Source: Micromonospora sp. WMMD1102
GTDB taxonomy: Bacteria; Actinomycetota; Actinomycetes; Mycobacteriales; Micromonosporaceae
Reading direction: 5' to 3'
Length of the DNA: 64,000 nt
Assembly: GCF_029626265.1 (NCBI RefSeq)
Contig: NZ_JARUBN010000001.1
Span: 5,831,001-5,895,000 of the forward strand
Part shown: positions 32,026 to 39,951 of the stretch, in pieces
Numbering within the stretch: the first letter of the stretch is position 1
Layout of the letters: the number at the start of each line of letters is the position of its first letter
Position numbers and translations under genes: made by a program
Notes under the pieces: generated by a model
Seen by the model: only the letters and a program-made list of their open reading frames with translations
Told to the model about the DNA's origin: nothing
Databases searched by the model: none

Positions 32026-32399
32026 CCCTGAGGAGCGCTCGGGCAACCTCCGGATCTGCCGCCGACCGTGCGCGCTGGACACCGGTGCCCCGTCACTGTC
32101 CGTACGTCCATCGTCCAGCTGTCGAACATACGCTCGTACCGAAGAGCGGATGTCCGACGCGGGTGGCTTTGTCGTCCGCCCCACCACACGAACAGCGACG
32201 CAGTTTCCCAGACCCACAGGAGCTTCTGGACGCTCTGCGGCGGAATCGTCGAAAGATTCGGTGAGCCCGCCACGTGGTGGAACAACCAGGACGAGGTACT
32301 CACGGTTGCGGCTACGCGGGTACGAGTCGCAGATGTACTTGGGGCTAGCTGCCACCCGTCGCGGCGACCACGGAGCGTCCCCGGCCGTTAGGCTTCGGG
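32026..32399. other. Non-coding stretch between GNAT and Uma2 genes
   Basis: No supported gene in these 374 bases. TAGGCT at 32389-32394 is a possible -10 box for the Uma2 gene. Confidence 0.5.
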
Positions 32400-32414
32400 A
32401 TGGAGGTGGATTCG

Positions 32415-32981
32415 ATGGCCCAACCGCAGTACCAGTGGCATCCGCCCGAGCAGGGGTGGACCGAGGACGATCTGCGCACGCTGCCGGCGGACGGGCACCG
32501 CTACGAGATCATCGACGGGAGCCTCCACGTGACCCCTCCGGCCGACTTCCAGCATCACGAGCTGGCCGACGAGATCCGCGCCGCGCTACGCGCCGCCACC
32601 CCACCGAAGTGGCGGGTGATCCGCGAGATCGGTCTGCGGGTGCCCGGCGGCAACGCCATCCCGGACATCACCGTGCTCCGACCGAGCGCTCCGTCGGCCG
32701 GGATGTGGGCCGAGCCGGAGGACGTCGCGCTGGTGGTCGAGGTGGAGTCGCCGAGCAGTCGCCGGCACGACCGGTTCACCAAGCTGGGCCTCTACGCCGA
32801 GGCCGGCATCGAGTCGTACTGGCGGATCGAGCAGACCGCCGAGCGGGGCCCGGTGGCCCACCTCTACCTGCGGGCTCCCGCCGGCCACTACGAGCTGCTC
32901 CGCTCGGTCCCACCGACCGGCACGGAACTGGTCGAGCTGCCGTTTCCGATACAGGTCGCCCCGGGAAGTTGGCTGCTCTGA
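32415..32981 (+). CDS. Uma2-family (DUF820) endonuclease-like protein
   Basis: This 188-residue protein has the Uma2/DUF820 restriction-endonuclease-like core: TLPADGHRYEIIDGSLHVTP (Glu), IPDITVLRP (PD), and ALVVEVESPSSRRHDRFTK (ExE/K). These nuclease-fold proteins are abundant in actinobacteria and cyanobacteria; their targets are unknown. ATG 32415 has a strong SD (GGAGGTGG); ATG 32400, 5 bases after the TAGGCT box, is an alternative leaderless start. Confidence 0.85.
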   Translation: MAQPQYQWHPPEQGWTEDDLRTLPADGHRYEIIDGSLHVTPPADFQHHELADEIRAALRAATPPKWRVIREIGLRVPGGNAIPDITVLRPSAPSAGMWAEPEDVALVVEVESPSSRRHDRFTKLGLYAEAGIESYWRIEQTAERGPVAHLYLRAPAGHYELLRSVPPTGTELVELPFPIQVAPGSWLL

Positions 32982-33035
32982 GGCGCCCGACCCGCCTGGC
33001 CCGACCCGAACCGGGTCGGCAGACGCCGCTGGACC

Positions 33036-33344
33036 CTACTGGCCGCTGATCAGAGCGGTGACGATGGCGCTGGTCTGGCCAAGCGCCGCCGGGCCGACAT
33101 TACCCAACGGCTCGCCCAGAGCCGACACAGGGAGCCACTGGACCAGCTCCGGCAGGAGCGTGCCGGACGGCTCGGTGACCGCGACGACCAGGGGCATAGC
33201 GTCCTCGGTGGGAGCGCCGGGCACGTACGGGCAACAGATCACCCGCCCGGTCTGGGCCTGCAGGTGCATCGAGTTGGAGAGCACGACCACCATCAACTCG
33301 GTGCGGGTGTCCAGGCGTGGCGCGACGTCTCCCGGTCGGATCAC
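33036..33344 (-). CDS. Type II toxin, MazF/CcdB-like
   Basis: This 102-residue protein begins IRPGDVAPRLDTRTELMVVVLSN and has RVICCPYVPGAPTEDAMPLVVAV, the SH3-like MazF/PemK/CcdB pattern. MazF-type toxins cut RNA; the exact target is unknown. Its GTG overlaps the stop of the upstream antitoxin gene (GTGA), the usual arrangement for such pairs. Confidence in the fold is moderate because the sequence is divergent. Confidence 0.7.
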   Translation of the reverse strand: MIRPGDVAPRLDTRTELMVVVLSNSMHLQAQTGRVICCPYVPGAPTEDAMPLVVAVTEPSGTLLPELVQWLPVSALGEPLGNVGPAALGQTSAIVTALISGQ

Positions 33345-33568
33345 AGGCCGGATTCCCGGTTGGCCGCGTAGACCTGCGCGGCGTAGGCATCGATGTTGAG
33401 CGCCGGCACTGTCCGGGCGGTGTAGCCGGCCAGAGCGAGCCGGAGATGTTCGTTGCGCAACGCCCGTTCGATCAGCTCCGAGCGATTTAACCCCAGCTCA
33501 GAGGCGTCAGCGTCGGCTAGGGCCAGGACCAGGGTATCGACCGTCGCTGAAATCTTCTCTTTCGCCAT
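33341..33568 (-). CDS. Ribbon-helix-helix antitoxin
   Basis: This 75-residue protein begins MAKEKISATVDTLVLALADADA, a ribbon-helix-helix N-terminus, with helices SELGLNRSELIERALRNEHLRLAL, and a C-terminal tail (YAAQVYAANRESGL) that would bind the toxin. It would neutralise the toxin and repress the operon. TAGGAT lies 6 bases before its ATG. Confidence 0.8.
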   Translation of the reverse strand: MAKEKISATVDTLVLALADADASELGLNRSELIERALRNEHLRLALAGYTARTVPALNIDAYAAQVYAANRESGL

Positions 33569-33580
33569 ACATTTATCCTA
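33569..33580 (-). promoter_or_regulatory. Leaderless promoter of the antitoxin-toxin operon, -10 TAGGAT
   Basis: TAGGAT (minus strand, 33575-33580) is followed by 6 bases and the antitoxin ATG. Confidence 0.55.
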
Positions 33581-33730
33581 CCGGTCGTCCCACCTGCGCC
33601 AGGCATGGACGAACCCTAAATTGCCCGACTCGATGCCGGACGTACGCCGTCCGCGATTTTCGTCTGGCTTCCCTGGCCACCCGGCCTTCCGCCCGCCCGA
33701 CGACGGCTGGATCGGACGGATGCGACCGCG

Positions 33731-34174
33731 TCAGGCGGAGCGGCCGGCCCGGGTGGCGAGCTGGTCCAGGCCGCTGACGATGCCGCCGGCCAGGTCGCCG
33801 CCGCCGAAGGCGGCCACCATGGACAGCGCGGCGAGCTTGGCGTCCCGGTCCGGGACGCGCTTGCGCGCCTCCGCACCGGTGACGATCTCCAGCACCCGCT
33901 GGTTCGGCGAGAGCGCCAGCAGCACGGCACGGGCCGGGTCGGTCAGCTCCGTGAGCAGGCGCTGGGCGTGCTCGCGTACCGGTTCGGTGAGCGGGCCGAC
34001 GTAGACGGTGAAGACCAGTCCGGTGGACTCGTCGGCGATCCGCAGCGCCTCGTCGATCCGGAGCAACTGGCGGGTGGTGAACGGCCCGTCCAGCACGTTC
34101 GGCCGGTCGGTGGTGCTCGGCCCGACCTCGGCCTCGGGCCGTTCGGTCGTCGCCACGTCCTTACCAGCGGTCAC
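33731..34174 (-). CDS. DUF5130 (TPM-like) family protein
   Basis: This 147-residue protein has GPFTTRQLLRIDEALRIADESTGLVFTVYVG, LLALSPNQRVLEIVTGAEARKRVPDRDAKLAALSMV and a Gly-rich GGGDLAGGIVSGLDQLA, the pattern of the TPM/TLP18.3 repair-like fold (DUF5130). No membrane segment. GTG 34174 overlaps the stop of the CtaJ-like gene by 14 bases, so the two form an operon. Confidence 0.75.
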   Translation of the reverse strand: MTAGKDVATTERPEAEVGPSTTDRPNVLDGPFTTRQLLRIDEALRIADESTGLVFTVYVGPLTEPVREHAQRLLTELTDPARAVLLALSPNQRVLEIVTGAEARKRVPDRDAKLAALSMVAAFGGGDLAGGIVSGLDQLATRAGRSA

Positions 34175-34463
34175 TTGCGCCCCCTGTCACGCCGGCGCGC
34201 TTCGGCGCGCTGATGGTCTCGGTCTCGCCGCCGGTCAACGCCCGGGCCCCCGTGCCGGCCGGCAGCGCGGTCCGGCCGGACTCGGTCAGGTGCTCGGGCG
34301 AGGAGAGGAACCAGACCGGCGTGAACTCGAAGGGCCGCCCCGGGCGGTAACGCCGGGCGTTACGGCCGCTCTTGCCGGCCCGGGCAAGCACGGTGATCAC
34401 GAGCACCGCGGCGGCCGGGATGGCAACGAAGACCAGCAACGTGTCGGAAACAGACAACCTCAA
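34161..34463 (-). CDS. ctaJ: CtaJ-like aa3-type cytochrome oxidase subunit
   Basis: This 100-residue protein has one N-terminal membrane helix (DTLLVFVAIPAAAVLVITVL) followed by RRYRPGRPFEFTPVWFLSSPEHL, the pattern of the small actinobacterial oxidase subunit CtaJ, which sits next to DUF5130 in related genomes. CtaJ is an accessory subunit of the bcc-aa3 supercomplex. The start is a TTG (34463, or the TTG 6 bases further in). No other oxidase gene lies here, as is usual for this subunit. Confidence 0.6.
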   Translation of the reverse strand: MRLSVSDTLLVFVAIPAAAVLVITVLARAGKSGRNARRYRPGRPFEFTPVWFLSSPEHLTESGRTALPAGTGARALTGGETETISAPKRAGVTGGASDRW

Positions 34464-34617
34464 CGCCCCCAGGCGAAAACGGGATCATCGGGCCGGGCCG
34501 GGCCGGGTGACCAGCCACCCGACCGATCCGGTCGTCGTTCACGGTATCGGAAACCGCTGCCCAGCAGATCTCGGGGTACCGATCCCGTCGCCGGGCCACC
34601 GGTGGCGGACGGCCGGG

Positions 34618-35901
34618 TCAGGCCTGCTCGACGAGCCGGGCCAGCGCGTCGGCCGCCCGCCAGCAGTCGTGGTACGTCGAGTAGAGCGGGACCGGGGCGA
34701 GCCGGATCACATCCGGTTCGCGGTCGTCGACGACCACCCCGTACTCCCGGGACAGCCGTTCGGTAAGTGCGGCGGCCCCGCCCCGGCCGATCCGGACGGA
34801 GAGCTGGCAGCCGCGCCGGGCCGGGTCGCGCGGGGTGAGCACGCGCAGCGGCCGGCCGGGGATGATCCGGTCGAGCAGTTCTTCGAGGTACCCGGTCAAC
34901 CGCTCGCTGCGGGCCCTCAGCGCCGGCATGCCGACCTCTTCGAAGATGGCCAGGGCGCTGCGCATCGGGGCCATCGCCAGCACCGGCGGGTTGGAGATCA
35001 ACCACGCCTCCACGGTGGCCGGTGGCCGGGAGACCGGGGCCATCTCGAACCGGGTCGTCTCGTCCGTGCCCCACCAGCCCTCGAACCGGTCGACCGCCGG
35101 GTCGCCGAGGTGCCGCTCGTGCACGAACGCCCCGGCCAGCGACCCCGGCCCCGAGTTCAGGTACTTGTAGGTGCACCAGGCGGCGAAGTCCACGTCCCAG
35201 TCGTGCAGGGCCAGCGGTACGTTGCCGGCCGCGTGCGCGAGGTCCCAGCCGACCAGGGCGCCGGCCCGGTGCGCCGCCCGGGTGATCTCCGGGATGTCCA
35301 TCAGCTCGCCGGTGAGGTAGTTGACCCCGCCGAACAGCACCAGCGCGACCCGGTGCCCCTCCCGGTCGAGGTGGTCGAGCACGTCCTCGGTGCGCAGGTT
35401 CTCCTCGCCGGGGCGTGGGCGCAGCCGGACGACGACCTCGTCCGGGTCCAGGCCGTGGTGCCGGGCCTGGCTGCGCACCGCGTAGCTGTCGGACGGGAAG
35501 GCGCTGTCCTCGATCAGGATCCGGTCCCGCCCGGCGGTCGGCCGGTAGAACGAGACCATCAGCAGGTGCAGGTTGACGGTGAGGGAGTTCATCACCACGG
35601 TCTCGGCCGGCGACGCGCCGACCAGTGACGCGCTCGGCCCGGTCAGCGACCGGTACGACGGCACCCAGGGCCGCTCGCCGGTGAAGTGGCCGGAGACGCC
35701 CCGGGTCGCCCAGGTCTCCAGTTCGGCGTCGACGTCGGCGCGGGCGGCCCGGGGCTGCAACCCGAGGGAGTTGCCGACCAGGTAGGCGGCCTGGGCGTGC
35801 CGGCCACCCTCGGCCGGGGGCACGTGGAAGAGGTGCCGGTGCCCGGGGTCGGCCTCGTCGCGGCGCCGGGCCGCCGCCTCCGCCTGGTCGGGGGTGGTCA
35901 T
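34618..35901 (-). CDS. kynU: Kynureninase
   Basis: This 427-residue PLP enzyme cleaves kynurenine to anthranilate and alanine. It has YLVGNSLGLQPRAARADV, PSYRSLTGPSASLVG, the PLP-Lys motif WCTYKYLNSGPGSLAG and AFVHERH, as in KynU. ATG 35901 begins the usual N-terminus. It follows tryptophan 2,3-dioxygenase by about 80 bases on the same strand; together they convert Trp towards anthranilate. No kynurenine formamidase is seen nearby, so that step is supplied elsewhere or occurs spontaneously. Confidence 0.93.
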   Translation of the reverse strand: MTTPDQAEAAARRRDEADPGHRHLFHVPPAEGGRHAQAAYLVGNSLGLQPRAARADVDAELETWATRGVSGHFTGERPWVPSYRSLTGPSASLVGASPAETVVMNSLTVNLHLLMVSFYRPTAGRDRILIEDSAFPSDSYAVRSQARHHGLDPDEVVVRLRPRPGEENLRTEDVLDHLDREGHRVALVLFGGVNYLTGELMDIPEITRAAHRAGALVGWDLAHAAGNVPLALHDWDVDFAAWCTYKYLNSGPGSLAGAFVHERHLGDPAVDRFEGWWGTDETTRFEMAPVSRPPATVEAWLISNPPVLAMAPMRSALAIFEEVGMPALRARSERLTGYLEELLDRIIPGRPLRVLTPRDPARRGCQLSVRIGRGGAAALTERLSREYGVVVDDREPDVIRLAPVPLYSTYHDCWRAADALARLVEQA

Positions 35902-35930
35902 CCGCTCGTCTCTCCTTGCGAGGTCACTTG

Positions 35931-35994
35931 TCGGGAGATCACGTCTCGGGCAGTCGCGTGTCGGGCAGCCCCAGATCGGGCGGTCACATGTCGG
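35931..35994. repeat. 15-bp tandem repeat between kynA and kynU
   Basis: Four and a quarter copies of a 15-base unit (TCGGGCAGTCGCGTG and variants) fill the gap and reach into the last codons of the tryptophan dioxygenase gene, whose stop lies in the fourth copy. Confidence 0.85.
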
Positions 35995-36886
35995 TTCGGG
36001 CGGCCCAGAGTTCGGGGAAGACCTCCCGGGCCATGCTCCGGCGCAGCCAGGCCGCGCCGGCCGATCCTCCGGTGCCGACCTTGGCACCCATCGTCCGGCG
36101 TACGGCCTTGAGGTGCTGGTGCCGCCAGTCGTCGAACTGCTCGGCGATCTCGACCAGGGTCTCACCCAGTTGCCGCAGGTGGTTGTCGGGTCCGGTGTCG
36201 GCGTAGATCTCCACCCAGGCGGCGGCCAGCTCTTCGCTCGGCTCCGTCTCGGTGGAGAAGTCGCGGTGCAGCAGCGCGTCCGGCAGCGGGAAGCCCCGGC
36301 GGGCCAGCAGGGCGGTAACCTCGTCCCAGAGGCTCGGCGCGCCGAGCGCCTCGAGCAGTTCGGCGTGCACCTCCGGTTGCCGGTGGAACGGCCGGACCAG
36401 GGTGGCGGACTTCAGCCCGAGCAGGAACTCCAACTGCCGGTACATCGCGGACTGGAAGCCGGAGCCCTCGCCGAGCAGGTTGCGGAACCGGTTGAAGTCC
36501 GCCGGGGTCATCCAACGCAGTCCCCGCCAGGCCGCGTTCAGCCCCTCCAGGTGCAGCACGGCCCGGTGCAGCGGCGCGAGCGCACCCCAGAGGTCGTCGG
36601 TACGCAGCAACCGGCGCGCCTCGCGCAGCTCGAAGCAGGTGAGCCCGAAGTACAGCTCCATGATCTGGCTGACCATCAGGAACGACATCTCGCCGGGATC
36701 CTGGCTCAGCGGCTGCTGGAGCCGGTGCAGGGTGCTGGCGTGCACGTAAGCGTCGTACGGCGTCCGCCCGCCCGGCTCCAGGGTCGGCTCGCCACCGTTC
36801 GCCGCCGCCCGCGCGGCCCGCTGCGCGGCGGTCAGCGGGCGTACCCGGGGTCGGCCGGGTCGCCGCTGCCGCTGGATGCTCTCCAC
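35984..36886 (-). CDS. kynA: Tryptophan 2,3-dioxygenase
   Basis: This 300-residue haem enzyme oxidises tryptophan to N-formylkynurenine. It has TPYDAYVHASTLHRLQQPLS, EMSFLMVSQIMELYFGLTCFELREARRLL, GFQSAMYRQLEFLLG and WRHQHLKAVRRTMGAKVGTGGSAGAAWL, which contains the haem-ligand His and the GTGGSxG substrate loop. GTG 36886 has a strong ribosome site (GGAGGCGGGCA); the longer in-frame extension to 37510 is antisense to the Lrp gene. It heads the kynA-kynU operon. Confidence 0.95.
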   Translation of the reverse strand: MESIQRQRRPGRPRVRPLTAAQRAARAAANGGEPTLEPGGRTPYDAYVHASTLHRLQQPLSQDPGEMSFLMVSQIMELYFGLTCFELREARRLLRTDDLWGALAPLHRAVLHLEGLNAAWRGLRWMTPADFNRFRNLLGEGSGFQSAMYRQLEFLLGLKSATLVRPFHRQPEVHAELLEALGAPSLWDEVTALLARRGFPLPDALLHRDFSTETEPSEELAAAWVEIYADTGPDNHLRQLGETLVEIAEQFDDWRHQHLKAVRRTMGAKVGTGGSAGAAWLRRSMAREVFPELWAARTDM

Positions 36887-37093
36887 TGCCCGCCTCCGTT
36901 CCGTGACGTCTTCCGTCCGTTCCGTTCCGTGACGTCGATACCGACATGATCTCGCCGGCCCGCCGTCCGACGGAATGCCGGACCAACGGCGGTACGAGCG
37001 CAGATCCAGCGGTTGTGGGGTTCGCCGTCGAGATGGCTTAACGTTTGGAAGGTCGATCCAGAGGTCGACACCCACGTTACGGAGAGTGAGCTG
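36887..37093. promoter_or_regulatory. Divergent control region between kynA and the Lrp gene
   Basis: The 207-base gap must hold both promoters. TAACGT (37039) and ACGTTA (37074), at opposite ends of about 41 bases, form a long-spaced inverted repeat that encloses GGTCGATCCAGAGGTCGAC. Such symmetry close to the Lrp start is a plausible binding site for the regulator. Confidence 0.4.
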
Positions 37094-37546
37094 ATGGACG
37101 ACATGGACTGGGCGCTGCTGCGCGAACTCCAGGCCGACGCCCGGCTCTCGTTCAGCGAACTCTCCCGCCGGGTGCACCTCTCCCCGCCGGCCGTCGCCGA
37201 ACGGGTCCGCCGGCTGGAGGAGTCCGGCGTGGTGACCGGCTACCACGCGCACGTCGACCTGACCCGGGCCGGCCGGAACGTGGTCGCGATGATCCGGATG
37301 TCCTGTTACGGGGCGCGCTGCATCCTCCGGGACCCGGAGGTGCCGAAGTGGCCGGAGATCCTGGAGATCCACCGGATCACCGGTGACGCGTGCAGCATGC
37401 TCAAGGTCGCCGCCGAGTCGATCGAGGCGTTCGAGCAGGTCATCGACCGTCTGGCCCCGTACGGGCAGCCGTCGAGCACGATGGTGCTCTCCAGCCCGCT
37501 GCACTGGCATCCGGTGCTGCCCGTCCCGCCCACCCCAAGCGGCTGA
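37094..37546 (+). CDS. Lrp/AsnC-family regulator, probably of tryptophan catabolism
   Basis: This 150-residue regulator has an N-terminal winged helix (MDWALLRELQADARLSFSELSRRVHLSPPAVAERVRRLEESGVV, split) and an RAM ligand-binding domain (MIRMSCYG, VPKWPEILEIHRITGDACSMLKV). ATG 37094 has GGAGAG 8 bases upstream. It is transcribed away from kynA-kynU; similar arrangements (KynR of Pseudomonas) regulate the pathway in response to kynurenine. That role is inferred here from position. Confidence 0.88.
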   Translation: MDDMDWALLRELQADARLSFSELSRRVHLSPPAVAERVRRLEESGVVTGYHAHVDLTRAGRNVVAMIRMSCYGARCILRDPEVPKWPEILEIHRITGDACSMLKVAAESIEAFEQVIDRLAPYGQPSSTMVLSSPLHWHPVLPVPPTPSG

Positions 37547-37696
37547 CCAGTGCTTTCACCCGCTGTCGGCGGCTTCCCGGGCGTGTGTGCGCCGGGTCGG
37601 TGGGAAGACACCCGGTGACGACGGTCGCGCACCCGCGCAGCGTCCGAGGCGTACGGGTGTCCGACCGAGCCGGATGCACCGCCGGGGAGGGAAGTC

Positions 37697-38218
37697 ATGC
37701 TGTCTGCCAAGGTCGTCGGCCGTACGATCGCCGCCGGCGTCACCGTCGCCGCGCTTGTCCCCGGACCGCTGTTCGGGAACGTGACAGCGGTACGCGCCGG
37801 ACCGAACACCTTCGTGGAGGTCACCCCGAACACCGCCCAGGCGGGTAGCCGGGTCAACATCCGGGCGAGCTGCGACGGGGCGAACAACCAGCAGGCGACG
37901 GTGCACTCGGACGCCTTCGGCCGGGTGATCGTACGCCCGGACAACGGCTTCCTCACCGCCTCGGTGACGATCCCGGGCAGCAAGGCACCCGGGGCGTACG
38001 CGGTCAACCTGAGCTGCCAGCAGGCCGGCAACAACGCCACCACCACGCTGACCGTGGTGAACATGAGCCAGGGCAGCCAGGGTCCGGCCACCGGTGGCGG
38101 CGGTACGGCCGGCAGCACGGGCGGCACGCTGATGATCGCCGGTGGGGTCGGCATCGTCGTGCTCGCCGTCGGGTTCGGGCTGGCCGGCCGGCGCCGGCGT
38201 ACCGAACCGGGTGGCTGA
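37697..38218 (+). CDS. Secreted wall-associated protein, likely sortase substrate
   Basis: This 173-residue protein has an N-terminal signal (GRTIAAGVTVAALVPGPLF), an all-beta domain (NTFVEVTPNTAQAGSRVNIRASCDG) with two Cys (about 59 and 107), and a C-terminal sorting region: GPATG (about 129-133), a Gly/Thr linker, a membrane helix (TLMIAGGVGIVVLAVGFGL) and RRRR. GPATG differs from LPXTG only in its first residue. It lies 14 bases before the sortase gene. ATG 37697 has GGGAGGGAAGTC upstream. Confidence 0.75.
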   Translation: MLSAKVVGRTIAAGVTVAALVPGPLFGNVTAVRAGPNTFVEVTPNTAQAGSRVNIRASCDGANNQQATVHSDAFGRVIVRPDNGFLTASVTIPGSKAPGAYAVNLSCQQAGNNATTTLTVVNMSQGSQGPATGGGGTAGSTGGTLMIAGGVGIVVLAVGFGLAGRRRRTEPGG

Positions 38219-38232
38219 GCCACGGGTCGGCC

Positions 38233-39066
38233 ATGTTCCGCTTCCCCACGGGCGAGCGCGAGGGCACGTGGCGGGGCCGGACCGGTCGGTGGTGGGCGGG
38301 TACCGAACGGTGGCGGCGCCGCGCGGCCCGGCTCGCCCGGCAGGCCACCGCGGCGAGCATCACCAGCCCGGATCCGACCGACGGCACCCCGCCGGGCACC
38401 CTGGACCCGGCGCCGCCCCGGCCGCCCCGCCGGCTGGGCCGGGCCGGCCGCCTCCGCCGCCCCGGACCGGTACCGGTGATCACCCTGCTGCTCGGCCTGC
38501 TTGTCACGGTCTTCGGGGTGCAGAGCGTCACCGGGATCACCCTGCTGCCCAGCGGGCTGCCGTTCGGCGCCCCGCCGCCGCCCCGGAAGTTCCCGGTGCT
38601 GGAGTCGAGCCCGCCGGTCGGGATCGGCATCCGGTCGCTGGGTTTGACCGCGCCGGTGCACCCGGTCGGCGTCGCGGCGGACGGCACCATCGAGGTGCCG
38701 GCGTCGGACCGGCGCGACGAGGCCGGCTGGTACAGCCGGAGCCCGACCCCCGGCCAGTACGGGCCGGCGGTGATCGTCGGGCACGTCGACACCCGGACCG
38801 GGCCGGCGGTCTTCCACGACCTGGCCGGGCTGCGCCCCGGCTCCAAGATCGAGATCGACCGGGAGGACGAGTCGGTGGCGGTCTTCGAGGTGAACTCGGT
38901 CAAGCGGTTCAACAAGTCGGAGCTGCCGGTGGATCGGGTCTACGGCGACTTCAGCCGGCCGTCGCTGCGGCTGATCACCTGTGGTGGCCGCTGGGTCGGC
39001 GGCTCCACCGGGTACGCCGACAACGTGATCGTCTTCGCCTCCCTGGTCTCGGCCCGACACACCTGA
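38233..39066 (+). CDS. Class F sortase
   Basis: This 277-residue protein has a cytoplasmic Arg/Pro-rich tail (1-79), one membrane helix (about 80-100) and a sortase domain: PVGIGIRSLGLTAPVHPVG, AVIVGHVDT (catalytic His about 184) and LRLITCGG (catalytic Cys about 250), followed by DNVIVFASL. The LITCGG and short C-terminus are typical of class F. No Arg is visible in the usual place, about 10-13 residues after the Cys; the nearest is three residues after it. It probably attaches the product of the preceding gene to the wall. Confidence 0.88.
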   Translation: MFRFPTGEREGTWRGRTGRWWAGTERWRRRAARLARQATAASITSPDPTDGTPPGTLDPAPPRPPRRLGRAGRLRRPGPVPVITLLLGLLVTVFGVQSVTGITLLPSGLPFGAPPPPRKFPVLESSPPVGIGIRSLGLTAPVHPVGVAADGTIEVPASDRRDEAGWYSRSPTPGQYGPAVIVGHVDTRTGPAVFHDLAGLRPGSKIEIDREDESVAVFEVNSVKRFNKSELPVDRVYGDFSRPSLRLITCGGRWVGGSTGYADNVIVFASLVSARHT

Positions 39067-39086
39067 GCCGAGCCGGTCGCCGGGCC

Positions 39087-39620
39087 TCAGGCCGCCTCGG
39101 CCTCGCGCAGGTCGAGCCAGTCCGCCCAGCGCGGGTCCGGGGCGCGGTGCCCGAGGACCCGCCAGGCGATGCCCTTCGGCGCGGTCGGCAGCGAGTGCAG
39201 TCGCCAGCCCAGCTCGGCCGGGGTCTTGTCGCCCTTGGTGTGGTTGCACCTGGCGCAGGCCGCCACGACGTTCTCCCAGGCGTGCCGGCCGCCCCGGCTG
39301 CGCGGAAAGACGTGGTCGATGGTCTCGGCCGGCCCCCGGCAGTAGACGCAGCGCCAGCTGTCCCGGGCGAAGATGGCCCGGCGGGAGAGCCCGACGTGGG
39401 TGCGGTAGGGCACCCGGACGAACCTGGTCAGCCGGACCACCGACGGCACCGGCAGGGAGTTGCGGGCGCTGTGCAGGATCCCCTCCCCGTCGGCCACGCA
39501 GACGGCCTTGGCGGAGAGGACCAGGATGGCGGCCCGACGCACTGAAACGACACACAGCGGCTCATAGGTGGCATTGAGCACCAACGCTCCGGAGCCCACC
39601 GTGGGTCGTATGTCAGGCAT
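39087..39620 (-). CDS. HNH endonuclease
   Basis: This 177-residue protein has an N-terminal region typical of actinobacterial HNH proteins (GSGALVLNATYEPLCVVSVRRAAILVLSAKA) and the HNH core with two zinc CxxC pairs: CVYCRGPAETIDHVFPRSRGGRHAWEN and CARCNHTKGDKTP. The ETIDHV His and the N of WEN are the catalytic pair. Proteins of this family are conserved single-copy genes in actinobacteria; their role is not established. ATG 39620 is chosen; the frame reaches further but through the promoter region. Confidence 0.88.
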   Translation of the reverse strand: MPDIRPTVGSGALVLNATYEPLCVVSVRRAAILVLSAKAVCVADGEGILHSARNSLPVPSVVRLTRFVRVPYRTHVGLSRRAIFARDSWRCVYCRGPAETIDHVFPRSRGGRHAWENVVAACARCNHTKGDKTPAELGWRLHSLPTAPKGIAWRVLGHRAPDPRWADWLDLREAEAA

Positions 39621-39951
39621 CGCGCTCACCCTCTCGGTTGTTTCCCCGTCCGCTCCCTCGCCCCGCCTGGTGCCGGCCCCGCTCCGGCGCCCGTCGGGCA
39701 GCACGCACCGACCGGCCGCCACGACCACGGCCGACGCCGGCAGATCACCGGCGTCCGTGCGCCAATAGTCCCCGATAGCCGGCCTGATTGCACGTACTAA
39801 TCGGGGGTCCCGAAGAAAGCTCTCACGTCCCGTGGCAAGATGACCGGTTCCGTCCGTTCGCCCCTGCCGGCGCCGGCCGCCGGGGCGGGGTCCGCCACGA
39901 GCCGGCGGGTCGGCGGCAGCCGGCCCGGGTCGGTACGGTACGAAGACATCC
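39621..39951. other. Divergent intergenic region, HNH / MscS
   Basis: No gene. It contains an inverted repeat CCCCGAT (39770-39776) / ATCGGGG (39800-39806). TACGGT at about 39936-39941 on the plus strand lies about 10 bases before the MscS start and may be its -10 box. Confidence 0.5.
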
